In this document: positions 1 to 7,271 of the stretch, one piece after another
Position numbering within the stretch: position 1 is the first letter of the stretch
How the letters are laid out: every line of letters begins with the position of its first letter
From: CAVXHQ01 sp963761735
GTDB taxonomy: Bacteria > Pseudomonadota > Alphaproteobacteria > Rhodobacterales > Rhodobacteraceae
Assembly (NCBI GenBank): GCA_963761735.1
Contig: CAVXHQ010000005.1
Span: 620,001 to 684,000 of the forward strand
Direction of reading: 5' to 3'
Length of the DNA: 64,000 nt
Made by a program: the position numbers and the translations under genes
Notes under the pieces: generated by a model
Database searches by the model: none
What the model saw: only the letters and a program-made list of their open reading frames with translations
What the model was told of the DNA's origin: nothing

Positions 1-73
1 TTTCGTGGTCGGCCATCGGCGGTTCGGTCATCGGGGGTGTCGTGCGCTCTGGCATGTCGGAGGTGCCGGTCAT
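1..73 (-). CDS. N-terminus of a divergent gene, possibly ubiA (partial)
   Basis: An open minus-strand frame starts with ATG at 73 and leaves the window after 24 codons (it begins MTGTSDMPERTTPP) without a stop. A GGCGGA stretch lies just upstream as a possible ribosome site. Only 11 bp separate it from the rsmE start on the other strand. In relatives I recall the 4-hydroxybenzoate polyprenyltransferase gene ubiA standing divergent to rsmE and gshA, so this could be its poorly conserved N-terminus. The fragment carries no diagnostic motif, so the identity rests on context alone, and the real start could be one of the in-frame ATG codons further in. Confidence 0.3.
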   Translation of the reverse strand, partial: MTGTSDMPERTTPPMTEPPMADHE

Positions 74-84
74 ATGTTCCGCCC

Positions 85-816
85 ATGGCGTCCAAGGTTC
101 GGCTCTTCGTAGAACATCCGCTGGGGGAAGGGCAAACCGTTCCGCTGTCGCAGCCTCATGCGCATTACCTTTTCGGGGTGATGCGGTTGGGGCAGGGGGC
201 GGTGATCTCCGTGTTCGACGGCGCGTCGGGCGAATGGGACGCCGAAATCGTCGAGGCGGGAAAAAGGCGCGGGACGCTGATCTGCCGCGCGCAGACGAAG
301 GCGTTGCAGATGCCGCCCGACCTGTGGCTGCTGTTTGCCCCGATCAAGAAGGCGCGCACCGATTTCATCGTCGAAAAGGCCGCCGAGATGGGCGCCGCGC
401 GCATCGTGCCGGTGTTGACGCAGTTTACCAACGCCGAACGGGTGCGGGTCGACCGCTTGCAGGCCCATGCCGTCGAGGCGGCGGAGCAATGCGGCGGGAC
501 CTGGGTGCCGCAGGTGACCGAGGTGGCGAAACTGGGCGCGATGCTCGACGGCTGGCCCGAGGAACGACGGCTCATGTTCTGCGACGAGGGTCTGGTGGGC
601 GGCGCGGCCCCCCTCCGGGCGGATCCGGCGCAGGACGGCGCCCCCTGGGCGATCCTGATCGGGCCCGAAGGCGGGTTTTCGCCCGACGAGCGGGCACGGC
701 TCACGTCGCTGCCGTTCGCGCACCCGGTGTCGCTGGGGCCGCGCATCCTGCGGGCGGACACGGCGGCGGTGGCGGCACTTGCGCTGTGGCAGACGACATT
801 CGGAGACTGGCGATGA
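85..816 (+). CDS. rsmE: 16S rRNA (uracil-1498-N3)-methyltransferase RsmE
   Basis: A SPOUT-class methyltransferase of 243 residues that uses SAM to methylate U1498 of 16S rRNA in the small subunit. The N-terminal PUA-like part (RLFVEHPLGEGQ, then HYLFGVMRLGQG) is followed by the SPOUT domain. The C-terminal knot motifs are GPEGGFSPDE near residue 195 and LGPRILRADTAA near 220. Length is normal for the family. I chose ATG 85 because the family begins close to the MASKVRLFV sequence; an in-frame GTG at 37 would add 16 atypical residues. The stop overlaps the next ATG (ATGA at 813-816), so the downstream small ORF is probably translationally coupled. Family assignment is secure. Confidence 0.95.
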   Translation: MASKVRLFVEHPLGEGQTVPLSQPHAHYLFGVMRLGQGAVISVFDGASGEWDAEIVEAGKRRGTLICRAQTKALQMPPDLWLLFAPIKKARTDFIVEKAAEMGAARIVPVLTQFTNAERVRVDRLQAHAVEAAEQCGGTWVPQVTEVAKLGAMLDGWPEERRLMFCDEGLVGGAAPLRADPAQDGAPWAILIGPEGGFSPDERARLTSLPFAHPVSLGPRILRADTAAVAALALWQTTFGDWR

Positions 817-914
817 CATATTCTGGTTCGGCACCGATCTGGCGGCGCAGCACGGCCCCGGTGAAACCTGACCGGGCCGCAGGGCGCCCATCGCGCACCG
901 GTCGAACGCCATGA
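813..914 (+). CDS. 33-codon coupled small ORF between rsmE and a membrane protein
   Basis: The ATG at 813 overlaps the rsmE stop as ATGA, and the TGA at 912-914 overlaps the next gene's ATG at 911, again as ATGA. The predicted peptide begins MTYSGSAPIWRR, is basic and Pro/Arg-rich, and resembles nothing I know. Its plausible role is to carry terminating ribosomes from rsmE to the start of the membrane protein gene, which has no clear Shine-Dalgarno sequence. Both overlaps are seen directly; function as a coding sequence is inference, and the overlaps could be accidental in GC-rich DNA. Confidence 0.35.
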   Translation: MTYSGSAPIWRRSTAPVKPDRAAGRPSRTGRTP

Positions 915-1438
915 GCTTTCTGCGTCCCGATGCGCGCGCCCTGTTGTTGCGCTGGCGCGAGGTTGGTGCCGCCCTTGCCTTTGTCGCCTTCGCGCTGTGG
1001 TGGGCGGTCACCGGGCTGGGGATCACGGCCTGGGTTGGCGGGGCGGGCGTACTCGCCGGTCTGGCCCTCGTGTTCGGCGCTGTGCAGCGCAAGCGCTTTG
1101 CCCGGGGCGGCGGCGGGGCCGGTGTGGTGCAGATCGACGAACGCCGGATCAGCTATTTCGGACCGCTGACCGGCGGCGTCGTCGATCTGGACGAGCTGGC
1201 ATCCCTCGCCCTCGACGGCGACGCCCGGCCGGCCCACTGGCGCCTCAGGGCCCGCGACGGCACGGAACTGGCGATCCCGGTGGATGCCGAACGGGCCGAT
1301 GCGCTGTTCGACGCCTTTGCCGCCCTGCCGGGCCTGCGCACCGAACCGCTGCTGGGCGCCCTTGCCAACCCGGCGCCGCAGATCGTGACATTGTGGATCC
1401 GCGATCCGGGCACCGTGGTGCGCCTGCCGCGACGGTGA
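911..1438 (+). CDS. Small inner-membrane protein of unknown function
   Basis: 175 residues. Two hydrophobic segments lie near residues 17-36 (AALAFVAFALWWAVTGLGI) and 40-57, separated by only a few residues, so the protein is a hairpin anchor with a soluble C-terminal domain of about 115 residues. The soluble part (from RRISYFGPLTGG) resembles a PH-like or membrane-associated beta domain: a short hydrophobic and charged alternation, then a final stretch ending VRLPRR. No catalytic motif is visible. It sits 150 bp upstream of gshA and is joined to rsmE through the small coupled ORF, which suggests one plus-strand transcript. The start is supported by the ATGA overlap. Function unknown. Confidence 0.65.
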   Translation: MSFLRPDARALLLRWREVGAALAFVAFALWWAVTGLGITAWVGGAGVLAGLALVFGAVQRKRFARGGGGAGVVQIDERRISYFGPLTGGVVDLDELASLALDGDARPAHWRLRARDGTELAIPVDAERADALFDAFAALPGLRTEPLLGALANPAPQIVTLWIRDPGTVVRLPRR

Positions 1439-1588
1439 TACCGCCGTCGATCCGGGCCGCGCCGCACGATCCATACGACACCGCGCCGCCCCGGGCGGTT
1501 GACACCCCCCGCCGTTTCGGGACAGGTCAGACGATCCGGGGCCGTGGCCCTCCATCATCCGATCATCCCTGTTGCGAGGCCTCCTTAC

Positions 1589-2959
1589 ATGTCCATTCCC
1601 CAATCCGGCGGCGGCCCGATCGAGCATATCGGCCAGCTTGCCGAATATATGGCCGAGGGCTGCAAGCCGAAGGCCGACTGGCGGATCGGCACCGAGCACG
1701 AGAAATTCGGCTATTGTCAGGACACGCTGAAACCGCTGCCCTACGAAGGCGACCGGTCGATCCACGCGGTTCTGGCGGGCCTGCGGGACCGGTTCGGCTG
1801 GAACCCGGTCGAAGAGCAGGGCAAGCTGATCGGGCTGGTCAAGGACGGCGCGAACGTGAGCCTCGAGCCGGGCGGGCAGCTTGAACTGTCGGGGGCGCCG
1901 CTCGAGACGATCCACCAGACCTGCGACGAGGTGAACACCCATCTGGCCGAGGTGCAGTCGGTTTCCGACGAGATCGGCGTGCGCTGGATCGGCCTTGGGG
2001 CCGCCCCGACGTGGACGCACGACGAGATGCCGCTGATGCCCAAGGGGCGCTATAAACTGATGGACGCCTATATGGACACCGTCGGCACCCACGGCACCCA
2101 GATGATGCGCCGGACCTGCACGGTGCAGGTAAACCTCGATTTCGCCACCGAGGCGGACATGGTGCAGAAGATGCGCGTCGCCGTCGCCTTGCAGCCGGTG
2201 GCGACCGCCCTGTTCGCCAACTCGCCGTTCTTCGAAGGCCGCGTCAACGGCCATAAATCCTGGCGCAGCCGGGTCTGGCGGGGCCTCGACGATGCGCGCA
2301 CCGGCACGGTGCCGTTCATTTTCGACGAAGGATTCGGCTTTCAGGCATGGGTCGACTGGGTCCTCGATGTGCCGATGTATTTCGTCTATCGCGACGGCAA
2401 GTACATCGATGCGCTGGGCATGTCGTTCCGCGATTTTCTCGATGGCAAGTTGCCCGCGCTGCCCGGCGAAAAGCCGACCCTGTCGGACTGGGCCGATCAC
2501 ATGACGACCGTGTTCCCCGAGGCCCGGGTGAAGAAATACATCGAGATGCGCGGTGCCGACGGTGGCCCGTGGCGCAGGCTGTGCGCGCTGCCCGCGTTCT
2601 GGGTGGGGATGATGTACGACCAGTCGTCGCTGGATGCCGCGTGGGATCTGGCCCGGGACTGGGACACGGAAACCCGCGAGGCGCTGCGCGTTGCGGCCTC
2701 CGAAGACGGTCTGGCGGCGCAGACCCACGGCGTGAAGATGATCGATCTGGCGCGTGAATGCACCGCCATTGCCGAAGCGGGCCTGAAGGCGCGGGCGATG
2801 CCCGGCGCCGCCGGCATGGTGCCGGACGAGACGCATTTCCTGAGTGCGATCAAAGAGACGCTGGAAACCGGCAAGACGCCGGCGGACGAGCTGTTGGATC
2901 ATTACAACGGCGACTGGAACGGCGATCTGAGCCGGGTGTTCGCCGACTTCAGCTATTGA
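1589..2959 (+). CDS. gshA: Glutamate-cysteine ligase, plant/alphaproteobacterial type
   Basis: 456 residues. It joins glutamate and cysteine with ATP to give gamma-glutamylcysteine, the first step of glutathione synthesis in the cytoplasm. The protein belongs to the GCS2-like family shared by plants and alphaproteobacteria, not the E. coli GshA family. Visible landmarks are GTEHEKFGY near residue 34 (the acidic glutamate/metal-binding strand), LEPGGQLELSGAP near 90, and MRRTCTVQVNLDF near 172. Start ATG 1589 matches the family N-terminus (MSIPQSGGG, then IEHIGQL); an upstream in-frame start would add 30 unrelated residues. Length is normal. gshB is not in the window. Confidence 0.95.
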   Translation: MSIPQSGGGPIEHIGQLAEYMAEGCKPKADWRIGTEHEKFGYCQDTLKPLPYEGDRSIHAVLAGLRDRFGWNPVEEQGKLIGLVKDGANVSLEPGGQLELSGAPLETIHQTCDEVNTHLAEVQSVSDEIGVRWIGLGAAPTWTHDEMPLMPKGRYKLMDAYMDTVGTHGTQMMRRTCTVQVNLDFATEADMVQKMRVAVALQPVATALFANSPFFEGRVNGHKSWRSRVWRGLDDARTGTVPFIFDEGFGFQAWVDWVLDVPMYFVYRDGKYIDALGMSFRDFLDGKLPALPGEKPTLSDWADHMTTVFPEARVKKYIEMRGADGGPWRRLCALPAFWVGMMYDQSSLDAAWDLARDWDTETREALRVAASEDGLAAQTHGVKMIDLARECTAIAEAGLKARAMPGAAGMVPDETHFLSAIKETLETGKTPADELLDHYNGDWNGDLSRVFADFSY

Positions 2960-3068
2960 CGCAAACCCTGCGGGTCCTGTTGACACGCAGGGCGCACCTG
3001 TGCCGAAACTGGGCGTGACGGCGGCACCACTCGACCGTGCGGCACCACACATTCAGGGAAACGTGAAC

Positions 3069-3329
3069 ATGCGTGATTTTTTCATCCGCGGGTTCGAGAT
3101 GATCGTCAACGTGCTGGTCGTTTCGATGTTGGCGGGTGTCGTGGGCCTTGCGGGGTATGCGGCGTTCAGCGGGCAGACCGTGATCAACGGCATGGAAGGC
3201 TGGCTTGCCGCGCTGATCATCCTTGCCGGGGGGGGCGTCTACGTCGTGATCGTCGCGGGGCTGCTGTACCTCGGTCTGGGGATTTATCAAAACACCAAAC
3301 GCACCGCCGATCTGCTGGAACGGGGCTAG
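3069..3329 (+). CDS. Small two-helix membrane protein, unknown function
   Basis: 86 residues starting MRDFFIRGFEMIVN. Two clear transmembrane helices lie near residues 11-32 (MIVNVLVVSMLAGVVGLAGY) and 45-68 (AALIILAGGGVYVVIVAGLL), followed by a short charged cytoplasmic tail ending LLERG. Start ATG 3069 puts the first helix directly after an amphipathic N-terminus; a possible upstream start at 3000 would add a proline-rich stretch unlike a membrane protein. The stop codon shares two bases with the stop of the convergent minus-strand gene (CTAG at 3326-3329). It resembles a small conserved membrane protein of Rhodobacteraceae, but I cannot assign a role. Confidence 0.7.
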   Translation: MRDFFIRGFEMIVNVLVVSMLAGVVGLAGYAAFSGQTVINGMEGWLAALIILAGGGVYVVIVAGLLYLGLGIYQNTKRTADLLERG

Positions 3330-3643
3330 ACTCCCGGCCCGTCCGGCGGCCCTTCTGGCGGCGGGTCCGGCACCAGCGAGGTTATCACCGCGGCGACCTG
3401 TGCCAGCGGCATTTCGCAGGGGAACACGCGGGTGCCGCCGCTCAGGGCGTAAAAATTTGCGCTGATGTAGCCGCCGCCAGCCTTCCAGCCCTCGATCTTC
3501 CAGCCGCGTCCGCCGACTATCCTGCGACGGACGATCCGCCAGCGGTGGCCCCGCGCGGTGCCGGTGAACGCGCCTTCGGGCAGGGCGTGAAACGCCGCGA
3601 CGAGGGCCGGAGCGGCCAGCGTCTCAGGTCTTCTTGAGGCCAA
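3326..3643 (-). CDS. Conserved hypothetical protein downstream of plsY
   Basis: 105 residues with no signal peptide or membrane helix. The core (WRIVRRRIVGGRGWKIEGW, then GGGYISANFY and FPCEMPLAQV) looks like a small alpha/beta protein. I recall similar short roseobacter proteins ending with a 'CEMP' stretch, but no function is known to me. The 5' end overlaps the end of plsY by 20 bp in another frame, so it is probably the last gene of the pyrC-plsY transcript. Its stop overlaps that of the convergent plus-strand membrane protein. The proline-rich C-terminus (PDPPPEGPPDGPGV) may be disordered. Confidence 0.55.
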   Translation of the reverse strand: MASRRPETLAAPALVAAFHALPEGAFTGTARGHRWRIVRRRIVGGRGWKIEGWKAGGGYISANFYALSGGTRVFPCEMPLAQVAAVITSLVPDPPPEGPPDGPGV

Positions 3644-4235
3644 TCTTCGGCTCCGTTCCGGCGCGCAGACGCGCGATGTTCGCCCCGTGCCGCCAATAGA
3701 CGAGCAGCGCGAACGCGATACATAAGAGCACCACCTGCCCCTCTTGCAACAACGCCGCCCAGATCGGCGTGAATCCTGCCGCCATCAGCGCGGCCAGCGA
3801 GGAATAGCGCGACAGGACCGCGACCACGAGCCATGTTGCGCAGGCGGCGGCCCCCACGACAAAGTTCAGCGCCAGCAGAATGCCCAGCAACGTCGCCACG
3901 CCCTTGCCACCGTGAAACCCGAGCCAGACCGGCAGGCAATGGCCGACGAATGCCGCCAGCGCCGCAATCTGCACCGCGTCCTCGGCCGCCATCGCGCGCA
4001 CCGCCAGCACGACGACCGCCCCCTTGCCGCTGTCGAGCAGCAGCGTCGCAAGGGCCGCGCCCTTGTTGCCGGTGCGCAGCACGTTCGTGGCCCCGATGTT
4101 GCCTGAGCCGATCTTGCGCAGATCGCCAAGGCCCATGGCGCGGGTGACGATGATGCCGAACGGCACCGACCCCACGAGGTATCCGAATACCGCCCAGACG
4201 ATCAGCATCGGCCAGAGTGTCACGATCTCAGGCAT
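3624..4235 (-). CDS. plsY: Acyl-phosphate:glycerol-3-phosphate acyltransferase PlsY
   Basis: 203 residues. An inner-membrane enzyme that moves an acyl group from acyl-phosphate to glycerol-3-phosphate, the first acylation of phospholipid synthesis. Several transmembrane helices are visible. The conserved loops are present: SGNIGATN at residues 44-51 (motif 1) and GFHGGKGVAT at 106-115 (motif 2). ATG 4235 follows a good ribosome site (GGAGG) that lies inside the end of the dihydroorotase-like gene, which it overlaps by 8 bp; a longer frame upstream has no family similarity. The pairing pyrC-plsY is common in Rhodobacteraceae. Identification is secure. Confidence 0.95.
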   Translation of the reverse strand: MPEIVTLWPMLIVWAVFGYLVGSVPFGIIVTRAMGLGDLRKIGSGNIGATNVLRTGNKGAALATLLLDSGKGAVVVLAVRAMAAEDAVQIAALAAFVGHCLPVWLGFHGGKGVATLLGILLALNFVVGAAACATWLVVAVLSRYSSLAALMAAGFTPIWAALLQEGQVVLLCIAFALLVYWRHGANIARLRAGTEPKIGLKKT

Positions 4236-5514
4236 GGGGTGCCTCCTTGTGGGCAAGCGTGAAAACATCGCGTCCCGCGACCCATGTGCCGCGCACACGG
4301 CCCTGCATCCGCGCGCCGTCGAACGGCGTATTGCGCGATTTCGACGCAAGTGTGGCACGGTTCAGCACAAAAGGCGCGTGCGCGTCGAACAGCACCAGAT
4401 CGGCGGGCGCGCCCGCTGCCAGACGCCCGGCATCAAGACCCAGCCTGCGGGCCGGATTGAGGGACCACGCCCGCCACAGCACCGCAAGGTCGATCATCCC
4501 CGCATGCACGAGGCGCATCCCCGCGGGCAACAGAGTCTCGAGGCCGACGGCCCCCGACGCGGCCTCCTCGAAAGGCAGCCGTTTGCTCTCTTCGTCCTGC
4601 GGCGTGTGCATTGAACAGACCACGTCGATCAGCCCGCTGGCGACGGCATCGACCACGGCAATCCGGTCGTCCTCGCTCCGCAGGGGCGGTTTGAGTTTGA
4701 AGAAGGTCCGGTAATCGGCCACGTCCAGCTCGTTCAGCGTCAGATGGTGGATGCCGGTGCCTGCGGTGATGTCCACGCCGTTGGCCTTGGCACGTTCCAG
4801 CGCGGGCAGGGCGCGGGCCGTGGTGATCTGATCGGCGTGATAGCGCGCGCCGGTCATCTCGAGCAGGGCGATGTCGCGGTCGAGGCCCATGCGTTCGGCC
4901 ATCGGAGACACATCGGGCAGGCCGTAGAGCGAGGCGAACTTGCCCTTGGTGGCGACCGCCCCCTCGGACAGCACAGGTTCCTGGCAATGACCGATGACCA
5001 GCGCGCCGAGCGAGCGGGCGTAGGTCAGCGCGCGGACCAGCACCTTGGTGTCGGTCACGACGCGGTCGCCGTCGCTGAACGCCACGGCACCGGCATCCAG
5101 CAGCAGGCCGATCTCGGTCATCTCGCGGCCCGCGCGCCCCTTGGTCAGCGCGGCGATGGGGGCCACGTTCACCAGCGCATCGGCGGCGCCTCTGCGGGCG
5201 ACGAATTCCAGAACCTCGGGGGTGTCGATGGCCGGCGCGGTATCGGCGCGGGTGACGATGGTGGTGACGCCGCCACGCGCCGCGGCGCGCCCGGCAGAGC
5301 GAAAGCTCTCCTTGTGACGCTCGCCCGGCTCGGACACCTTGACGCCCAGATCGACGATGCCGGGGGCAAGGTGCAGGCCGGCGCAGTCGATGATCCGGGC
5401 ATCCTTCGGGGCCGCGTCCGCGATCCGCCCGTCGACGACGCAGATCTCCCCGTCGCGGACCACGGCGGCCTCGGGATCGACGAGACGGGCGTTGATAAAG
5501 CGGAGTGCGGTCAC
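4228..5514 (-). CDS. pyrC: Dihydroorotase-like protein, probably the non-catalytic ATCase partner (PyrC'/PyrX)
   Basis: 428 residues of the amidohydrolase class that includes dihydroorotase. The strand-1 zinc motif DxHxH reads DLGVKV at residues 55-60, so both histidines are missing (Gly57, Lys59). The late SDHAPH motif reads SMHTPQ at 301-306, so the catalytic Asp is Met302. Other elements remain: GHCQEP near 175, HHLTLNE near 256 and GLETLLP. This fits the inactive pDHO subunits that stabilise PyrB in pseudomonads rather than a working enzyme. The start is GTG 5514. It overlaps plsY by 8 bp. pyrB lies about 10 kb away in the opposite orientation. An active dihydroorotase must then be encoded elsewhere. 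Confidence 0.85.
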   Translation of the reverse strand: MTALRFINARLVDPEAAVVRDGEICVVDGRIADAAPKDARIIDCAGLHLAPGIVDLGVKVSEPGERHKESFRSAGRAAARGGVTTIVTRADTAPAIDTPEVLEFVARRGAADALVNVAPIAALTKGRAGREMTEIGLLLDAGAVAFSDGDRVVTDTKVLVRALTYARSLGALVIGHCQEPVLSEGAVATKGKFASLYGLPDVSPMAERMGLDRDIALLEMTGARYHADQITTARALPALERAKANGVDITAGTGIHHLTLNELDVADYRTFFKLKPPLRSEDDRIAVVDAVASGLIDVVCSMHTPQDEESKRLPFEEAASGAVGLETLLPAGMRLVHAGMIDLAVLWRAWSLNPARRLGLDAGRLAAGAPADLVLFDAHAPFVLNRATLASKSRNTPFDGARMQGRVRGTWVAGRDVFTLAHKEAPHA

Positions 5515-5617
5515 GACGGCCCCTCATTGCTGCCGCGCGGCAGTGGCGATGACTTACCTTGTGCGCAGCACATCAGGCAAGCGCGGACCGGCGGGCGCAG
5601 CGGATGTCGACTGCCCG

Positions 5618-6165
5618 GGTCCGGCGAATTTCGTGCAAGATACGCGTTTGGCGGAGGTTTGATCCATTCGATCTGTTGGTCTTGCGTCTGCCTTCGGTCC
5701 CGGCGAATTTCGTGCGAAATCCGCGTTCGGCGCCGAGGGGTGTCCGCTGGACGCTCCTCCGGGTGCGTTTACCTTTCCTCCGGGTGTGCTTGTCTTTGGT
5801 CCCGGCGAATTTCTTGCGAAATCCGCGTTCGGCGGGGATTTGGTCCACTGGACGCTCCTCCGGGTGCGTTTGCCTTTCCTCCGGGTGTGCTTGTCTTTGG
5901 TCCCGGCGAATTTCTTGCGAAACCCGCGTTCTGCGCCGAGGGCTGTCCGCTGGACGCTCCTCCGGGTGCGTTTGTCTTTCCTCCGGGTGTGCTTGTCTTT
6001 GGTCCCGGCGAATTTCTTGCGAAATCCGCGTTCGGCGCCGAGGGGTGTCCGCTGGACGCTCCTCCGGGTGCGTTTGTCTTTCCTCCGGGTGTGCTTGTCT
6101 TTGGTCCCGGCGAATTTCTTGCGAAATCCGCGTTCGGCGGGGATTTGGTCCACTGGACCAAATCC
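5618..6165. repeat. 102-bp tandem repeat array between pyrC-like gene and asd
   Basis: Six copies of a core beginning GGTCCCGGCGAATTT start at 5618, 5696, 5798, 5899, 6001 and 6103. The first spacing is 78 bp (shortened); the rest are 102, 101, 102 and 102 bp. The outer two copies on the left are more diverged than the inner ones. Each core contains a near-perfect hairpin (GCGAATTTC, four bases, GAAATCCGC). After the core, units are of two kinds: one continues with CCGAGGGGTGTCCGCTGG, the other with GGGGATTTGGTCCACTGG. Nearly the whole 660-bp gap between the genes is filled. Because 102 is a multiple of three, several frames stay open, but the 101-bp unit shifts frame and no frame resembles a protein. 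Confidence 0.9.
6141..6165 (-). terminator. Probable asd terminator hairpin
   Basis: A perfect 11-bp inverted repeat, GGATTTGGTCC / GGACCAAATCC, with a three-base loop lies 10 bp past the asd stop codon on the minus strand. There is no T-run behind it, so it may act with Rho or as an mRNA 3' stabiliser. Its left arm is also present in the repeat unit near 5837-5849, so the hairpin is built from the edge of the tandem array. Confidence 0.5.
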
Positions 6166-6174
6166 TGGTCCGCC

Positions 6175-7197
6175 TCACCCCCTTTTAAGACACTTCTGTC
6201 CCAGAACCTCGGCAATCTGCACCGCGTTCAGCGCCGCACCCTTGCGCAGGTTGTCGGACACGCACCACAGGTTGATGCCGTTGTCGATCGTCGGGTCCTG
6301 ACGGATCCGGCTGATAAAGGTCGCGTAGTCGCCGACGCATTCGATCGGCGTGACGTAGCCGCCGGGTTCACGCTTGTCGATCACCATCACGCCGGGGGCC
6401 TCGCGCAGGATCTCGCGGGCCTCGTCCTCGTCGAGGAAATCCTCGAACTCGATGTTGATCGCCTCGGAGTGGCCGACGAACACGGGCACGCGCACGCAGG
6501 TCGCCGTGACCTTGATCGCGCGGTCGAGGATCTTCTTGGTCTCGGCGACCATCTTCCATTCTTCCCTGGTCTGCCCGTCTTCCATGAAATCGTCGATCTG
6601 CGGAATGACGTTGAAGGCGATCTGCTTTTGAAACGCCTTCGGCGGCACGCTGGACGTGGGATTATAGATGCTCTTGGTCTGGTCCCACAGCTCGTCGAGG
6701 CCCTCTTTGCCGGCCCCCGAAACCGACTGATAGGTCGACACGACCACCCGCTTGATCCGCGCCCGGTCGTGCAGCGGCTTCAGGGCTACGACCATCTGCG
6801 CGGTCGAGCAATTGGGGTTGGCGATGATGTTCTTCTTGGCATAGCCCAGCACCGCGTCGGCGTTCACCTCGGGCACCACCAGCGGCACGTCGGGGTCCAT
6901 CCGGTACAGCGACGAGTTGTCGATGACGACGCAGCCCGCCCTGGCGGCGAGGGGCGCGTATTTCTTCGTCGCCTCGGACCCCACGGCAAACAGCGCGATG
7001 TCCCAGCCGGTGAAATCGAAGGTGTCGAGGTCTTTGGTTTTCAGGTTGCGGTCGCCAAAGCTCACTTCGGTGCCCATCGATTTGCGCGATGCGACAACGG
7101 CGATCTCATCGACCGGAAACCGGCGCTCGTCGAGGATGGTGAGCATTTCACGCCCGACATTCCCAGTGGCACCGACGACAACGACTTTATAGCCCAT
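6175..7197 (-). CDS. asd: Aspartate-semialdehyde dehydrogenase
   Basis: 340 residues. It reduces aspartyl phosphate to aspartate semialdehyde with NADPH, feeding lysine, threonine and methionine synthesis. The N-terminus has the Rossmann motif VVGATGNVGREM (residues 6-17). The catalytic cysteine lies in NPNCSTAQM near 130. SVSGAGKEG and a late histidine region complete the family pattern. ATG 7197 is preceded by a GGGAG ribosome site; a longer open frame upstream is not conserved. Length fits the family. The 3' end runs straight into the hairpin at the edge of the repeat array. Confidence 0.96.
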   Translation of the reverse strand: MGYKVVVVGATGNVGREMLTILDERRFPVDEIAVVASRKSMGTEVSFGDRNLKTKDLDTFDFTGWDIALFAVGSEATKKYAPLAARAGCVVIDNSSLYRMDPDVPLVVPEVNADAVLGYAKKNIIANPNCSTAQMVVALKPLHDRARIKRVVVSTYQSVSGAGKEGLDELWDQTKSIYNPTSSVPPKAFQKQIAFNVIPQIDDFMEDGQTREEWKMVAETKKILDRAIKVTATCVRVPVFVGHSEAINIEFEDFLDEDEAREILREAPGVMVIDKREPGGYVTPIECVGDYATFISRIRQDPTIDNGINLWCVSDNLRKGAALNAVQIAEVLGQKCLKRG

Positions 7198-7271
7198 GAA
7201 ACTGGCTCCCTGATTACCGCTTGCGCAGTAGCGCATGGCGCGGCGCTGCGAAAGGGGCAGTGGTCGTCCGT

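Noticed and set aside
701..3052. Long open minus-strand frame opposite rsmE and gshA
   Set aside because: It is antisense to well-recognised genes and its translation is low-complexity Arg/Ala/Gly sequence without any family; an effect of high GC content.
5554..6153. Repeat-containing ORFs in the 102-bp array (a Lys/Arg-rich repeat protein)
   Set aside because: Several frames on both strands are open at once, the 101-bp unit shifts the frame, and no start has a ribosome site.
5618..6165. CRISPR array
   Set aside because: Units are 102 bp with conserved, not unique, spacers, no cas genes are near, and whole units are repeated.
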